Origin: Meinhardsimonia xiamenensis
Lineage (GTDB): Bacteria > Pseudomonadota > Alphaproteobacteria > Rhodobacterales > Rhodobacteraceae
Length of the DNA stretch: 64,000 nt
Reading direction: 5' to 3'
NCBI RefSeq assembly: GCF_900102905.1
Contig: NZ_FNFV01000002.1
Span: forward strand, 503,476-567,475
Shown here: positions 47,888-59,302 of the stretch, in pieces
Position numbering within the stretch: position 1 is the first letter of the stretch
Layout: every line of letters starts with the position of its first letter
Made by a program: the position numbers and the translations under genes
The notes under the pieces: model-generated
Database searches by the model: none
The model's input: the letters and a program-made list of their open reading frames with translations, nothing else
What the model was told of the DNA's origin: nothing

Positions 47888-48673
47888 TCAGGCGGCGTCC
47901 GCCACCTCGGGCGTCTTGGCGCCGGTCATGAACGCCACCGCATCGGACATGGTGTAGTCCTTGGGGTCGATGGTGCAGAGCCGCCGGCCGAGACGATGGA
48001 TGTGGATCCGGTCGGCCACTTCGAAGACATGCGGCATGTTGTGGCTGATCAGCACGATGGCAATGCCCCGCGCGCGCACGTCCTTGATCAGCTCCAGCAC
48101 CCGTCGGCTTTCCTTCACCCCGAGCGCCGCCGTCGGTTCGTCCATGATGATGAACTTGGTGGCGAAGGCGGCCGCGCGGGCCACGGCCACGCCCTGGCGC
48201 TGGCCGCCCGAGAGCGTCTCGACGGGCTGGCGGATCGATTGCACGGTCATCAGCCCGAGCTCGTTGAGCTTCTCGCGCGCGAACCGCTCCATCGCCGGTT
48301 TGTCCAGCATGCGCAGCCACTTACCCAGAAAGCCGGGACGACGGAGCTCGCGGCCGGTGAACATGTTGTCGGCGATCGAGAGCGCGGGCGAGAGCGCCAG
48401 CGTCTGATAGACGATCTCGATGCCCATCTCGCGCGCCTCGATCGGCGAGGAGAAATGCACCGGTTTGCCCTCGATCAGGATCTCGCCCTCGTCGGGCTGC
48501 AGCGCTCCGCAGATCGCCTTGACGATCGAGGACTTGCCCGCGCCGTTGTCGCCGATGACGGCGAGGATCTCGCCGTGGCGCAGTTCGAAGTCGGAGTGGT
48601 CGATGGCGACCACGTGGCCGAAGCGCTTCACAAGGCCCCGGGCCTGAACGAGGGGGACGTCTTTCGTGCTCAT
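47888..48673 (-). CDS. frcA: Fructose-type sugar ABC importer, ATPase subunit
   Basis: A 261-residue single-domain ABC ATPase: Walker A GDNGAGKSS, signature LSGGQRQGV, Walker B FIIMDEP and LISHN. Carbohydrate importers of the ribose class usually have a duplicated ATPase; the single domain matches FrcA of Sinorhizobium. Its ATG overlaps the frcC stop (48670-48673). The start at 48673 (MSTKDVPL) is chosen over one seven codons upstream inside frcC. Third gene of frcBCA; no frcK-type kinase follows. Confidence 0.9.
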   Translation of the reverse strand: MSTKDVPLVQARGLVKRFGHVVAIDHSDFELRHGEILAVIGDNGAGKSSIVKAICGALQPDEGEILIEGKPVHFSSPIEAREMGIEIVYQTLALSPALSIADNMFTGRELRRPGFLGKWLRMLDKPAMERFAREKLNELGLMTVQSIRQPVETLSGGQRQGVAVARAAAFATKFIIMDEPTAALGVKESRRVLELIKDVRARGIAIVLISHNMPHVFEVADRIHIHRLGRRLCTIDPKDYTMSDAVAFMTGAKTPEVADAA

Positions 48674-49752
48674 GCCGAAACCCTCCGGATCCACTGGTCG
48701 ATGGCGACCGCGATGATGATGAGCCAGCCGATGGCGAAGACCTGCCAGAGCACATCCACGCCGGCGATCCTGAGGCCCGACTGGAACACGCCCACGATCA
48801 AGGCCCCGAAGAGCGCTCCGAGAATCGAGCCGCGCCCGCCGAAAAGCGAGATGCCGCCAATGACCACGGCCGTGATCGACTGCAGGTTCCCTTCATAGAA
48901 AGACTGCGGCGAGATCGAGCCGACCCGGCCGATCGCGGCCCAGCCGGCCAGGGCACAGAGGAACCCCGCGAGGGTATAGACCGACAGCAGCACGCGTTCG
49001 GTGCGGATGCCCGAAAGCTCCGCCGCCTCCGGATCGTCGCCCACGGCATAGACATGCCGGCCCCATGCGGTGTGGTTGAGCATGTACCACAGCGCCAGGA
49101 ACATAAGCACCATCAGGATCACGCCGAAGGTGATCTTGGCGCCCCCGAGCTGGATCGACTCGCCGAAGAACTTCAAGAGCGGTGCCTTCTCGTCGATGTC
49201 CTGGCTGCGGATCGACTGCGCGCCGGAAAGCCAGAGGTTGAGCGCGAAGAACACGTTCCAGGTGCCGAGCGTGGTGATGAAGGGCGGCAGCTTGACGCGG
49301 GTGATGAGCACGCCGTTCAGGAGCCCCGCCGCAGCCCCGCCGGCAAAACCGGCAACGATGGCGATGGGCGTCGGCACGCCCATGTTGACCGCGAGATTGC
49401 CCATGACGACCGACATCAGCACCATGATCGCCGCCACCGAAAGATCGATGCCGGCGGTAAGGATGATCAGGCTCTGGGCCGCGGCCAGCATGCCGATGAT
49501 CGACACCTGCTGCATGATGAGGCTGAGGTTGAAGGGCGAGAAGAACCTCTCGCCGGCGATGATGCCGAAGGCGACGAGGCTCAGCGCCAGCACGATCACC
49601 GGCACAAGCGTGGGGTTGTTGTGCAAGACGTGCTGGATATGGTCGAGAAGCGTGCGGCGCCGTGGCTGAAATTCGGCAACCGCGCTCGCGGCTCCGGCGA
49701 GGCCTGCCTCGGCCTCGGTGGCGCCGGGGGAGCGATCGGCGACGTCGTTCAT
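48670..49752 (-). CDS. frcC: Fructose-type sugar ABC importer, permease subunit
   Basis: A 360-residue permease with about ten membrane spans, the BPD_transp_2 fold of ribose/fructose importers. Characteristic stretches are LIILTAGIDLSVAAIMVLMSV and AVVIGGISLFGGRGSILGALFGALI. ATG 49752 has a strong AAAGGAGAG site. A 127-base gap containing an 11-base-pair hairpin separates it from frcB, while it overlaps frcA by 4 bases, which predicts more FrcB than FrcC or FrcA. Confidence 0.92.
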   Translation of the reverse strand: MNDVADRSPGATEAEAGLAGAASAVAEFQPRRRTLLDHIQHVLHNNPTLVPVIVLALSLVAFGIIAGERFFSPFNLSLIMQQVSIIGMLAAAQSLIILTAGIDLSVAAIMVLMSVVMGNLAVNMGVPTPIAIVAGFAGGAAAGLLNGVLITRVKLPPFITTLGTWNVFFALNLWLSGAQSIRSQDIDEKAPLLKFFGESIQLGGAKITFGVILMVLMFLALWYMLNHTAWGRHVYAVGDDPEAAELSGIRTERVLLSVYTLAGFLCALAGWAAIGRVGSISPQSFYEGNLQSITAVVIGGISLFGGRGSILGALFGALIVGVFQSGLRIAGVDVLWQVFAIGWLIIIAVAIDQWIRRVSA

Positions 49753-49832
49753 GCGGCTCTCCTTTACCGGCAAGGTTGGCCGGGAGGTCGGACCGGGTCA
49801 AGGACGCGGTGTCGGGATGGATTTTCCGGCGC

Positions 49833-49858
49833 GCGGGGCGCCCCGCCGGGCGCCCCGC
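49833..49858. promoter_or_regulatory. frcB-frcC intergenic hairpin
   Basis: GCGGGGCGCCC and GGGCGCCCCGC form a perfect 11-base-pair stem around a 4-base loop (CGCC), 22 bases past the frcB stop. No T-run follows on the minus strand, so it more likely protects the 3' end of frcB mRNA from exonucleases than terminates transcription outright. Confidence 0.6.
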
Positions 49859-49879
49859 TGCCGTGCTGCTGCCGGCCTG

Positions 49880-50893
49880 TCAGCCCCAGCAGAGCTTGAG
49901 GCCTTCCTCGCTCGAGATCGAGGGCACGCCCTCCACCGGCTGATCGGTCACGAGCGCCACGCCGGTGTCGAAGAAGTCCTTGCCCGGGGTGGGGGCGGGC
50001 TTGCTGCCGTCCTCGGCCCACCTGGCGATGGCTTCGACGCCCAGCGCGGCCATGCGCAGCGGGTACTGCTGGGCGGTGGCGTCGATGATGCCCTCGGCGA
50101 CGTTGCGCACGCCCGGGCAGCCGCCGTCGACCGAGACGATGATCACGTCATCGGCGCTCTTGCCGGCGGCCTTGAGCGCCTCCCAGGCGCCGGCGGCGGC
50201 GGGCTCGTTGATGGTATAGACGACGTTGATGTTGGGGTCGATCTGCAGGAGGTTCTCCATCGCCTTGCGGCCGCCCTCTTCGTTGCCGTTGGTCACGTCG
50301 TGGCCGACGATGCGCGGATCGTCCTCGTCGCCGATGTCGGTCGGATCCTTGATGTCGATGCCGAAGCCGTGCAGGAAGCCACCGTCACGCAGATAGTCCA
50401 CCGACACCTCCGAGGGGTTGAGATCAAGCAGCGCGATGCGCGCGTTTGCCGCCTCGTCGCCGAGCTTGGCGCGCGCCCACATGCCGATCAGCTCGCCGGC
50501 GCGGAAATTGTCGGTGGCGAAGGTGGCATCGGCCACGTCGGCGGGCTCGAAGGGCGTGTCGAGGGCGATGACCAGAAGCCCGTTCTCACGCGCCTCGGTG
50601 ACCACCGGCGCCAGCGCGCGGCTGTCGGAGGGGGTGATGAGAATGCCCTTCGCGCCCGCGGCGATGCAGGATTCGACCGCGGCGACCTGGCTTTCGACGT
50701 CACCGTCGATCTTGCCGGCGAAGGTCATCAGCTCGATGCCGAGCTCCTGCGCCTTGGCGGTGGCGCCCTCCTTCATCTTGACGAAAAAGGGGTTGGTGTC
50801 GGTCTTGGTGATCAGGCAGGCCTTGGTTTCGGCCATGGCCATGGTCGCGGTTCCCGCGAGAACCAGCGCGGTGGTGGCGAGAAGTCCTTTCAT
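49880..50893 (-). CDS. frcB: Fructose-type sugar-binding periplasmic protein
   Basis: A 337-residue ribose-class binding protein with signal peptide (about 1-21, ending AMAMA). From memory it matches Sinorhizobium FrcB closely in several blocks: [51 protein letters not shown] and [15 protein letters not shown], and it ends LCWG. FrcB binds fructose, and mannose/ribose competitively. ATG 50893 has a GGGAGGA site. The divergent ROK regulator at 51083 and palindrome at 51024 are the expected control elements. Confidence 0.92.
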   Translation of the reverse strand: MKGLLATTALVLAGTATMAMAETKACLITKTDTNPFFVKMKEGATAKAQELGIELMTFAGKIDGDVESQVAAVESCIAAGAKGILITPSDSRALAPVVTEARENGLLVIALDTPFEPADVADATFATDNFRAGELIGMWARAKLGDEAANARIALLDLNPSEVSVDYLRDGGFLHGFGIDIKDPTDIGDEDDPRIVGHDVTNGNEEGGRKAMENLLQIDPNINVVYTINEPAAAGAWEALKAAGKSADDVIIVSVDGGCPGVRNVAEGIIDATAQQYPLRMAALGVEAIARWAEDGSKPAPTPGKDFFDTGVALVTDQPVEGVPSISSEEGLKLCWG

Positions 50894-50931
50894 TGCGTCC
50901 TCCCTTGAGTGATGCGCTTTGCTGTCCGCAC

Positions 50932-50957
50932 ACGGCGGGCAGCCTTCGGCCCGCCGT
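50932..50957. promoter_or_regulatory. Hairpin in the frcB 5' leader
   Basis: ACGGCGGGC and GCCCGCCGT make a 9-base-pair stem with an 8-base loop (AGCCTTCG). It lies 39-64 bases upstream of the frcB ATG on the minus strand, inside the predicted untranslated leader. A stabilising or attenuating role is inference. Confidence 0.45.
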
Positions 50958-51023
50958 ACCTGCCGCCTCCTCTGCTGCAGGTCACGCTGAAAAGGCCCGA
51001 TTCGTGGCTCCCTGTCAATATTT

Positions 51024-51038
51024 AAATCAACTTGATTT
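51024..51038. promoter_or_regulatory. Candidate operator of the ROK regulator
   Basis: AAATCAA, one base, TTGATTT: a perfect 7-1-7 palindrome inside an AT-rich patch that contrasts sharply with the GC-rich surroundings. It lies between frcB and the regulator and directly upstream of a TTGACA at 51013-51018 (minus strand) that could be the frcB -35 hexamer. ROK repressors typically bind such AT-rich inverted repeats. Confidence 0.65.
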
Positions 51039-51082
51039 ATTTATTGAGCCTGCCATGTTTGCGGCAGGCGGAGGAGGCGCCT

Positions 51083-52294
51083 ATGGTGCGGATCATGGAT
51101 GGGGACGAAGGCAGGATACCCGCCGGCGGCGCGAACCAGAGTCGCATTCGCGACCATAACGAACGGCTGATCCTGTCCCTGCTGCTGCGCAAGGGCGCGC
51201 GGCCCGGCAGCGACATCGCCCGCCTGACCGGCCTGAGCCCGCAGACCGTCTCGATCATCCTGCGCGAGCTTGAGCGCGACGGGCTCGTCTCGCGGGGCGA
51301 GCCGGTGCGCGGCAAGGTCGGCAAGCCCTCGATCCCGATGCAACTCAATCCCGACGGGGTGATGTCGCTGGGGCTCAGGGTGGGGCGGCGCTCGGCGGAT
51401 CTGCTGCTGCTCGACTTTCGCGGTCATGTGCGCTGGCAGATCCAGACGACCTACGCGGTCTCGCTGCCCAGAACGGTTTTCGCCTTCCTGCGTGACGGAC
51501 TTGAGGCGATGCGCCGGGAGGTTCCGGCTGGCGGGCAGGCGAGGATCGCGGGAATCGGTGTAGGGATCCCCTTCGAGATGTGGCGCTGGAACCAGCTCTC
51601 CGGCGACAGCGCCCGCGAGTTCCGGTCCTGGAAGGACATCGACTTTCCTGCCGAGGTGCGGGCATTCACCGATCTGCCGGTGTTCATGGTCAACGACGCA
51701 ACCGCCGCCGCCCACGCCGAGCATTTGTTCGGCCGCGGTGCCGAGTTCCGGGACTATGCCTACTTCTTCATCGGCTCCTTCACCGGGGGAGGGGTGGTGC
51801 TCAACGGCTCGGTCTACGAAGGAAACCGCGGCAATGCGGGGGCACTCGGCGCGTTGCGCACCACCGGCCCGCAGGGCGAGAGCCAGCAGCTCATCGATGT
51901 CGCCTCGCTGCACGTGCTCGAGCGGCGGCTGATCGAGGTTGGAATCGATCCGGCGATCCTCTGGCACAAGCCGCAGGACTGGAGCGCGATCACGCGGCAT
52001 GTCGAGCCGTGGATCGGCCAGACGGCGCAGGAACTGGCCAAGGCGGCGCTGTCGGTATGCTCGGTGATCGACTTCGAGGCGGTGCTCATCGACGGAGCCT
52101 TTCCGGAGGACGTGCGCGAGGAGCTGGTGGCCCGGGTGCGGCGCTACATCGTGCATCAGGACATGCGCGGGCTTATCGCGCCACGCATCGAGGCGGGAGC
52201 GGTGGGCGAGAATGCGCGCGGGATCGGTGCGGCGGCTGCGCCGGTGCTGCGGCAGTTTCTGCTGGACACCAACGCGGCATTCGCCTTTCGCTGA
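51083..52294 (+). CDS. frcR: ROK-family transcriptional regulator of the sugar importer
   Basis: A 403-residue repressor-type ROK protein. The N-terminal winged helix-turn-helix spans about residues 20-75 (LILSLLLRKGARPGSDIARLTGLSPQTVSIIL). It is followed by the ROK sugar-kinase-like fold with GVGIPFEMW and DATAAAHAEHLFGRG, and the GGGVVLNGSVYEGNRGNAGALG block. The usual CxCGxxGC zinc motif of many ROK proteins is not evident. ATG 51083 follows GGAGGAGG. Divergent from frcBCA, it most likely represses the operon until sugar binds; the name frcR is by context. Confidence 0.85.
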   Translation: MVRIMDGDEGRIPAGGANQSRIRDHNERLILSLLLRKGARPGSDIARLTGLSPQTVSIILRELERDGLVSRGEPVRGKVGKPSIPMQLNPDGVMSLGLRVGRRSADLLLLDFRGHVRWQIQTTYAVSLPRTVFAFLRDGLEAMRREVPAGGQARIAGIGVGIPFEMWRWNQLSGDSAREFRSWKDIDFPAEVRAFTDLPVFMVNDATAAAHAEHLFGRGAEFRDYAYFFIGSFTGGGVVLNGSVYEGNRGNAGALGALRTTGPQGESQQLIDVASLHVLERRLIEVGIDPAILWHKPQDWSAITRHVEPWIGQTAQELAKAALSVCSVIDFEAVLIDGAFPEDVREELVARVRRYIVHQDMRGLIAPRIEAGAVGENARGIGAAAAPVLRQFLLDTNAAFAFR

Positions 52295-53276
52295 GGCGCT
52301 GCCGGGCGCATGCCCAACCGGAATGGCGCGGGTGTCTCGAAGCGCTTCGGGCAGTTCGCGTCATGGGAAACCGTGGCGCAGGCCGTTCGTCACCAAGCCC
52401 GGCTCGAGCGTTTCTCCGGTCCGAGCGGCTGGAATTCCGGCGCCGCGGCCCGGTGGCAATCCGCGGCTCTGCGCCGGGGGCAGCTAAGCGCCCGGAAGCG
52501 CCCGCGCGCCAGTTGGCGATGTGGCGCATTCCTGCCCCTCCCGGTAGCCAGGCCGCGCGTTTCTCAGCCTGTCGCCCGCAACTCAGCGGCGCACGGCGTG
52601 GCCCCGACCCCGAAACGCCCCGCGGCGGCGGGCGGCTTTGCCGCCGTCCCGGCTTTTGCCGGCCGCCATGCCCCCGGGTCCGCCTTCCGGCGGCGTGCGC
52701 GCCGTCTCCGTTCAACGGCTTGCGTGGATGGCCTTTGGGGACGTTCCGTCTGTCGTTCAGACGAGCGAAGAAACCTCGCCGGATCATCGAGGGCCCGACT
52801 TGCGTTCTGCCAGGGGGGGGCGGCCCGCAGCGCCAGCCTTCATGCGGTCTTGATCGAAGCGGCACGTTCTTGCACCTCGCTGCGCCGGTGCGATGGTCCT
52901 GGCGGATTTTCCGGGCGGGGGGCAGGGCATCCGGGCGACACGTGACGGTGGTCTGTGCGAAGAGCAGTGCGCCGGGGCACCAGGCCTCGCCTTTCGTGCG
53001 CTTTCAGCGAGTCGCGGGATGCGGCACGTCCCTCGAGCCGGCGCCGCGGCAGGGCGATTGCAGAGGCGGGTGGACGCTTGCGGGGCGCGTGCAATGCATG
53101 AGCCGTCTCCATTCTGGACACATCGGTTGAGGCTGCGGCCTGGAGCCATCACGAATGGCTCCCGCGCGAGCTCGCGTCCAGACTGACGCCCGGAGATTGC
53201 GACAGGGTTAAGGCGCGCGGCGAAACCTGCGCGATTTTAGAAAAAGGCGGAGAAGGCGGAGACTGCGGCGGGCGTG
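52295..53276. other. Roughly 1 kb region with no recognisable gene
   Basis: Open frames exist on both strands (for example 52310-52945 plus and 52173-52865 minus) but they are Arg/Pro/Ala-rich, lack good ribosome sites and resemble no family I know. GC content is similar to the flanks. Local structures include GGAGCCAT with ATGGCTCC at 53142-53162 and a G-tract near 52814-52822. It may be a decayed gene, a leader/antisense RNA region, or the scar of a lost element; nothing in it decides which. Confidence 0.5.
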
Positions 53277-53308
53277 GCGCCCGCCCCGGCCTGTCGCGGG
53301 GCGGGCGC
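53277..53308 (-). terminator. Hairpin after acs
   Basis: GCGCCCGCCCCG and CGGGGCGGGCGC form a perfect 12-base-pair stem with an 8-base loop, starting 10 bases past the acs stop on the minus strand. A T-rich run on that strand appears only about 30 bases later (CCTTTTTCT), so it is a likely but not classical terminator for the acs transcript. Confidence 0.55.
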
Positions 53309-53317
53309 GGTGCCGCA

Positions 53318-55273
<1,956 letters not shown>

Positions 55274-55339
55274 GTCGCAATGTCCTCCTGTCCCGGCGGC
55301 GCCGGCGTGACTGGGCAAGCCGGGCGCCGCGATGCGACT

Positions 55340-56125
55340 TCAGATGGCGAGGTATTCGGCGCGAAGCGCCTCGTTGTCCAGAACCTCCTGCGCGGACCCG
55401 TCGAACACCACGTTGCCGGTGTCGAGGATCACGGCGCGGTCGGCAAGCATCAAGGCGCGGATGGCGTTTTGCTCCACGATCACCGTGGTGATGCCCTGTT
55501 CCTTGATGACCTTCAGCGTGCGCTCGATCTCGTCCACGATCACCGGCGCAAGCCCCTCGTAGGGCTCGTCGAGCAGAAGCACCTTGATGTCGCGCGCCAG
55601 CGCCCGGGCAATCGCCAGCATCTGCTGCTCGCCGCCAGAGAGCGTCACGCCCTCCTGCTTGCGCCGCTCTCCGAGACGGGGGAACAGCTCGTAGATGCGC
55701 TCCAGCGACCAGCCGATGGGCGGGGCTATCTGCGCCAGCTGGATGTTCTCCTCGACCGTCAGGCCGGGAATGATGCGCCGGTCCTCGGGCACGAGCTGCA
55801 GTCCGGCCCGCGCAGCCTCATGGGCGGACATGCGGTGCAGCGGCTGGTGATCGAGCCAGATCTCGCCATGGGTCACCTGCGGGCTGCCAGTGCGGGCGAT
55901 GGCGCGCAACGTGGAGGTCTTGCCTGCCCCGTTGCGCCCCAGAAGGGCGAGGATTTCGCCCTCGTGCACGTTGAAGCTCACGCCCTGCACGATGTAGCTC
56001 TCGCCGTAGTAGGCATGCACATCCCACACGCTGAGAAACGCCGGCGCGGTTTCGGCCATGTTGGCGTGCCTGGAGAAATCCGGCCGCTGGAACTTGCCCG
56101 AGCGGGTTTCCTCGATCATCGTCAT
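55340..56125 (-). CDS. HAAT-type ABC importer ATPase (LivF-like)
   Basis: A 261-residue ATPase with Walker A GRNGAGKTS, signature LSGGEQQML and Walker B LLLDEP. The leading GESYIVQGVSFNV is typical of LivF/UrtE-type subunits. An extra N-terminal segment of about 28 residues precedes the ABC core. Its ATG shares one base with the stop of the LivG-like gene (TGATG), so the two ATPases are co-translated. Substrate of the system is unknown; adjacency to acs suggests a short-chain carboxylate, amide or amino acid. Confidence 0.9.
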   Translation of the reverse strand: MTMIEETRSGKFQRPDFSRHANMAETAPAFLSVWDVHAYYGESYIVQGVSFNVHEGEILALLGRNGAGKTSTLRAIARTGSPQVTHGEIWLDHQPLHRMSAHEAARAGLQLVPEDRRIIPGLTVEENIQLAQIAPPIGWSLERIYELFPRLGERRKQEGVTLSGGEQQMLAIARALARDIKVLLLDEPYEGLAPVIVDEIERTLKVIKEQGITTVIVEQNAIRALMLADRAVILDTGNVVFDGSAQEVLDNEALRAEYLAI

Positions 56126-56880
56126 CAGGCGGCCTCCCCAAGATAGGCTTCACGGACCTTCGGATGGCCCTTGATGTTTTCGGGCGTGTCCTCGACGAGC
56201 GGCGCGCCCTGCGCCAGAACGGTGATGCGCTGGGCGAGGCTGAACACCACATGCATGTCGTGCTCGATGATCACCATGGTGATGTCGCGCTTGGCGTGGA
56301 TCTGGCGCAGGAGCTCGATGGTCCGGTTGGTGTCGGCCCGCGCCATGCCGGCAGTCGGCTCGTCGAGAAGCAGCAGGCGCGGCTCCTGCACCAGACACAT
56401 GGCAAGCTCGAGCCGCCGCTTGTCGCCGCGGCTGAGCGCCGCGGCATGCATGTCGCGCCTCTCGAGCATGCCGACATCGGCCAGCGCCGCTTCGGCCTGC
56501 GCGACAATCTCCGCCTCGTTCTCCACCGTCTCGAAGGCGTGCATGCGGAAGACGCCATCGCGCTTGGCGAAGCAGGGGATCATGACGTTCTCGATGACGG
56601 TGAGATCGCCGAAGATCTCGGGTGTCTGGAACACCCGGGAAATCCCCATCTGGTTGATCTCATAGGGCTTGCGCCCCAAGAGCGACTGGCCATCGAACAT
56701 CACCGAGCCCGTGTCGGGCACGAGCTTGCCGACGAGCACGTTGAGAAGCGTCGACTTGCCCGCCCCGTTTGGCCCGATGATGGCATGCACGCTGTGCTCG
56801 GCGACCGAGAGGTTGACATCGCGCAGCGCCTTCAGACCGCCGAAGCTCTTGGAGACGTTCTTGACTTCGAGAATGCCCAT
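56125..56880 (-). CDS. HAAT-type ABC importer ATPase (LivG-like)
   Basis: A 251-residue ATPase: Walker A GPNGAGKST, Walker B LLLDEP. The signature is a non-standard LSRGDKRRLEL, seen in the LivG/UrtD branch instead of LSGGQ. The long linker after Walker A (DGQSLLGRKPYEINQMGISRVFQTPEIFG) is typical of LivG. It sits 15 bases after the LivM-like gene and overlaps the LivF-like gene. Confidence 0.9.
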   Translation of the reverse strand: MGILEVKNVSKSFGGLKALRDVNLSVAEHSVHAIIGPNGAGKSTLLNVLVGKLVPDTGSVMFDGQSLLGRKPYEINQMGISRVFQTPEIFGDLTVIENVMIPCFAKRDGVFRMHAFETVENEAEIVAQAEAALADVGMLERRDMHAAALSRGDKRRLELAMCLVQEPRLLLLDEPTAGMARADTNRTIELLRQIHAKRDITMVIIEHDMHVVFSLAQRITVLAQGAPLVEDTPENIKGHPKVREAYLGEAA

Positions 56881-56895
56881 TGTCCGTCTCCTTCC

Positions 56896-58134
56896 TCACT
56901 CGGCCACATGCGGCGTGGGCTTGGGGTGATGCTCGGGGTCCGGCCCCGGCGGCGGCGCCTTGCGGCGGCGGAACAGCCCGAGGATGCGCTGGCCGCCCTC
57001 CACCAGCCCGCCGGGCAGGAAGATCACCACCAGCATGAACAGGATGCCGAGCGTCAGGTGCCAGCCCTTCCCGACGAAGGGATGGACGAGCGTGACCATG
57101 AAGTCTTCCAGGCCGTCGGGCAGGAAGGCGAACCAGCCGTGCAGCACGTTGTCGTTGATTTTCGAGAAGATGTTCTCGAAGTACTTGATGAAGCCCGCGC
57201 CGAGCACCGGGCCGATCAGCGTCCCGGCACCGCCGAGAATGGTCATCAGCACCACCTCGCCCGACGCCGTCCACTGCATCCGTTCGGCGCCCGCGAGCGG
57301 ATCCATGCAGGCCAGAAGCCCGCCGGCAAGCCCGGCATAGGTGCCCGAGATCACGAAGGCCGCCAGCGTGTAGGGGCGCGCGTTGATGCCGGTGTAGTAA
57401 AGGCGCGTCTGGTTCGACTTCACCCCGCGCAGCATCAGCCCGAAGGGCGAGCGGAAGATGCGGATGGCGATGTAGAAGGCAATCAGCATCACCGCCGCGG
57501 CAAAGTAGTAGCCGCCGGAGAAGGTGAACACCCAGTCGCCCAGATGCAGGTCATAGCTGTCGCGCATCTCGATGCCGAAGAAGTTGGGCACCGGGATGCC
57601 GCCGTCGGGCGTGCGCTGCACGCCGAGGATGCGCGGGTCGTCGAGCGTGAGCTGCAGGCCGGTCTCGCCGTTCGTGAGGTTGAAGCGCGAGTTGGGGTTG
57701 CCCAGCACCGAATAGGCGAGGTTGTAGCACATCTGCGCGAAGGCGAGCGTCAGGATCGAGAAGTAGATGCCCGACCGGCGCAGCGAGACATAGCCGATGC
57801 CGAGCGCCAGGATCGCCGAGATCGCCATCGAAAACAGCACCGCCGGGATCACCTGCATGCCGATGAGCTTGAACATCCACACCGCGGCGTAGGAACCGAC
57901 GCCGAGGAAGGCGGCGTGCCCGAAGCTGAGATAGCCCGTCAGCCCGAAGAGGATGTTGAAGCCGATGGCGAAGATCCCGTAGATGACGAAGCGCTGCATC
58001 AGGTCCGGGTATCCGGCGTTCAGCGTCGCCAGCCCCGAGCCCTCGGGGAAGGGGTTGAGGATGAACGGCGCCAAGAGCGTCAGCACCGCAACGATGATCA
58101 GAAGCGCCGTGTCCTGTCTGTTAAGTCCCAGCAT
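56896..58134 (-). CDS. HAAT-type ABC importer permease (LivM-like)
   Basis: A 412-residue permease with about nine spans, including [32 protein letters not shown] and the C-terminal [15 protein letters not shown]. An unusually long insertion (about residues 165-205) contains [16 protein letters not shown] and may be periplasmic. The cytoplasmic tail is proline-rich. I prefer ATG 58134, which has GGAGGAG 11 bases upstream at the end of the LivH-like gene; GTG 58143 overlapping that stop is an alternative. Confidence 0.9.
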   Translation of the reverse strand: MLGLNRQDTALLIIVAVLTLLAPFILNPFPEGSGLATLNAGYPDLMQRFVIYGIFAIGFNILFGLTGYLSFGHAAFLGVGSYAAVWMFKLIGMQVIPAVLFSMAISAILALGIGYVSLRRSGIYFSILTLAFAQMCYNLAYSVLGNPNSRFNLTNGETGLQLTLDDPRILGVQRTPDGGIPVPNFFGIEMRDSYDLHLGDWVFTFSGGYYFAAAVMLIAFYIAIRIFRSPFGLMLRGVKSNQTRLYYTGINARPYTLAAFVISGTYAGLAGGLLACMDPLAGAERMQWTASGEVVLMTILGGAGTLIGPVLGAGFIKYFENIFSKINDNVLHGWFAFLPDGLEDFMVTLVHPFVGKGWHLTLGILFMLVVIFLPGGLVEGGQRILGLFRRRKAPPPGPDPEHHPKPTPHVAE

Positions 58135-58139
58135 GGGCC

Positions 58140-59171
58140 TCACTCCTCCATGACGCCCTTGCGGCCCATCAGCCCGCGCGGACGCGTGAGCAGGATGACG
58201 ATGGCGACAATGTAGATGATGATCTGGTCGATCGAGGGCAGGATCTGCTTGACCGCGTCAAGCGAGGCATAGGCCTCGAGAATGCCGAGCAGGAAACCCG
58301 CAGCCACCGCGCCGGGCAGGCTGCCCATGCCGCCGACCACGACGACCACGAAGCTCAGCACCAGAAAATCCATGCCCATGTGGTAGTTGGGCGAGTTGAT
58401 GGGGGCATACATCGCGCCCGCGAGCCCCGCCACGATGGCGGCGATGGCGAACATGACCGCGAAGCGGCGGTTGATGTCGATGCCCAGAAGCTGCACCGTC
58501 TCGCGGTCGGCCATGCCCGCGCGCACCACCATGCCGAAGGTGGTGAACTGCAAAAAGCCGAAGACGGCCGCGATCACCACCGCGGCGAAGAAGGTGTAGA
58601 ACAGCCGCCAGACCGGATAGACGATGGCGTTTTCGGGAAAGCCGAGCAGCATGCCCACATCGGCGCCGCCGGCCATCGCTGGCGGGGCGGGGGTGGGAAT
58701 GGGGTTGGCGCCGAAGAAATACTTGACGATCTCCTGCAGCACGATCGCAAGGCCGAAGGTCACGAGGATCTGGTCGGCGTGCGGCCGGCGGTAGAAGTAG
58801 CGGATCAGCCCGCGCTCCATCGCCAGACCCAGGAGGCCCATCACCGGGATCACCAGGAGGATCGACAGAGGCACCGACCAGTCGATGATCGCCTGTCCGG
58901 CCTCGGGGCCGAACCAGCCGATCACATAGGGCGTCTCGACCTTCAGCGGATTGCCGAGAAAGTCGGTCTGGGTCGGGTCAATGGTGATGTAGCTCAGCGA
59001 CAGAAGGCGGTTGAAGACCACCGCGCAGAAGGCGCCCAGCATGAACAGCGCGCCGTGGGCGAAGTTCACCACCCCGAGCGTGCCGAAGATGATCGTCAGA
59101 CCCAGCGCGATCAGCGCATAGGCCGAGCCCTTGTCGAGCCCGTTGAGGGTTTGCAGGATGATTGCGTCCAT
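58140..59171 (-). CDS. HAAT-type ABC importer permease (LivH-like)
   Basis: A 343-residue permease beginning [36 protein letters not shown], a hallmark of LivH. It is longer than typical LivH (about 300) because of an insertion near residues 62-100 ([20 protein letters not shown]) that should lie outside the membrane. It also contains GLDINRR-type and [17 protein letters not shown] blocks. ATG 59171 follows GGGTGGGGACC. It lies downstream of the binding-protein gene across a terminator-like hairpin. Confidence 0.9.
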   Translation of the reverse strand: MDAIILQTLNGLDKGSAYALIALGLTIIFGTLGVVNFAHGALFMLGAFCAVVFNRLLSLSYITIDPTQTDFLGNPLKVETPYVIGWFGPEAGQAIIDWSVPLSILLVIPVMGLLGLAMERGLIRYFYRRPHADQILVTFGLAIVLQEIVKYFFGANPIPTPAPPAMAGGADVGMLLGFPENAIVYPVWRLFYTFFAAVVIAAVFGFLQFTTFGMVVRAGMADRETVQLLGIDINRRFAVMFAIAAIVAGLAGAMYAPINSPNYHMGMDFLVLSFVVVVVGGMGSLPGAVAAGFLLGILEAYASLDAVKQILPSIDQIIIYIVAIVILLTRPRGLMGRKGVMEE

Positions 59172-59253
59172 GGTCCCCACCCTTGCAGTGATCGGCAGAA
59201 CCGAGCCGCGTGGCTGACATCCGCCGTCTGCGAGGCTGCCGCTTGCGGCGGCG

Positions 59254-59287
59254 AAAAGGGGCGGGCAGCCGACGTGACTGCCCGCCC
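59254..59287 (-). terminator. Partial terminator between the binding-protein and LivH-like genes
   Basis: On the minus strand GGGCGGGCAG, a 9-base loop and CTGCCCGCCC form a perfect 10-base-pair stem followed by C-TTTT, the layout of an intrinsic terminator. It begins 16 bases past the stop of the binding-protein gene. It would let most transcripts end after the binding protein and a minority continue into the permease genes. Confidence 0.7.
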
Positions 59288-59302
59288 GGTGTCACGTGCG
59301 TG

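Noticed and set aside
52310-52945. 211-codon plus-strand frame after frcR as a gene
   Set aside because: No good ribosome site, Arg/Ser/Ala-rich composition and an overlapping equally long minus-strand frame. I could not support either as coding.
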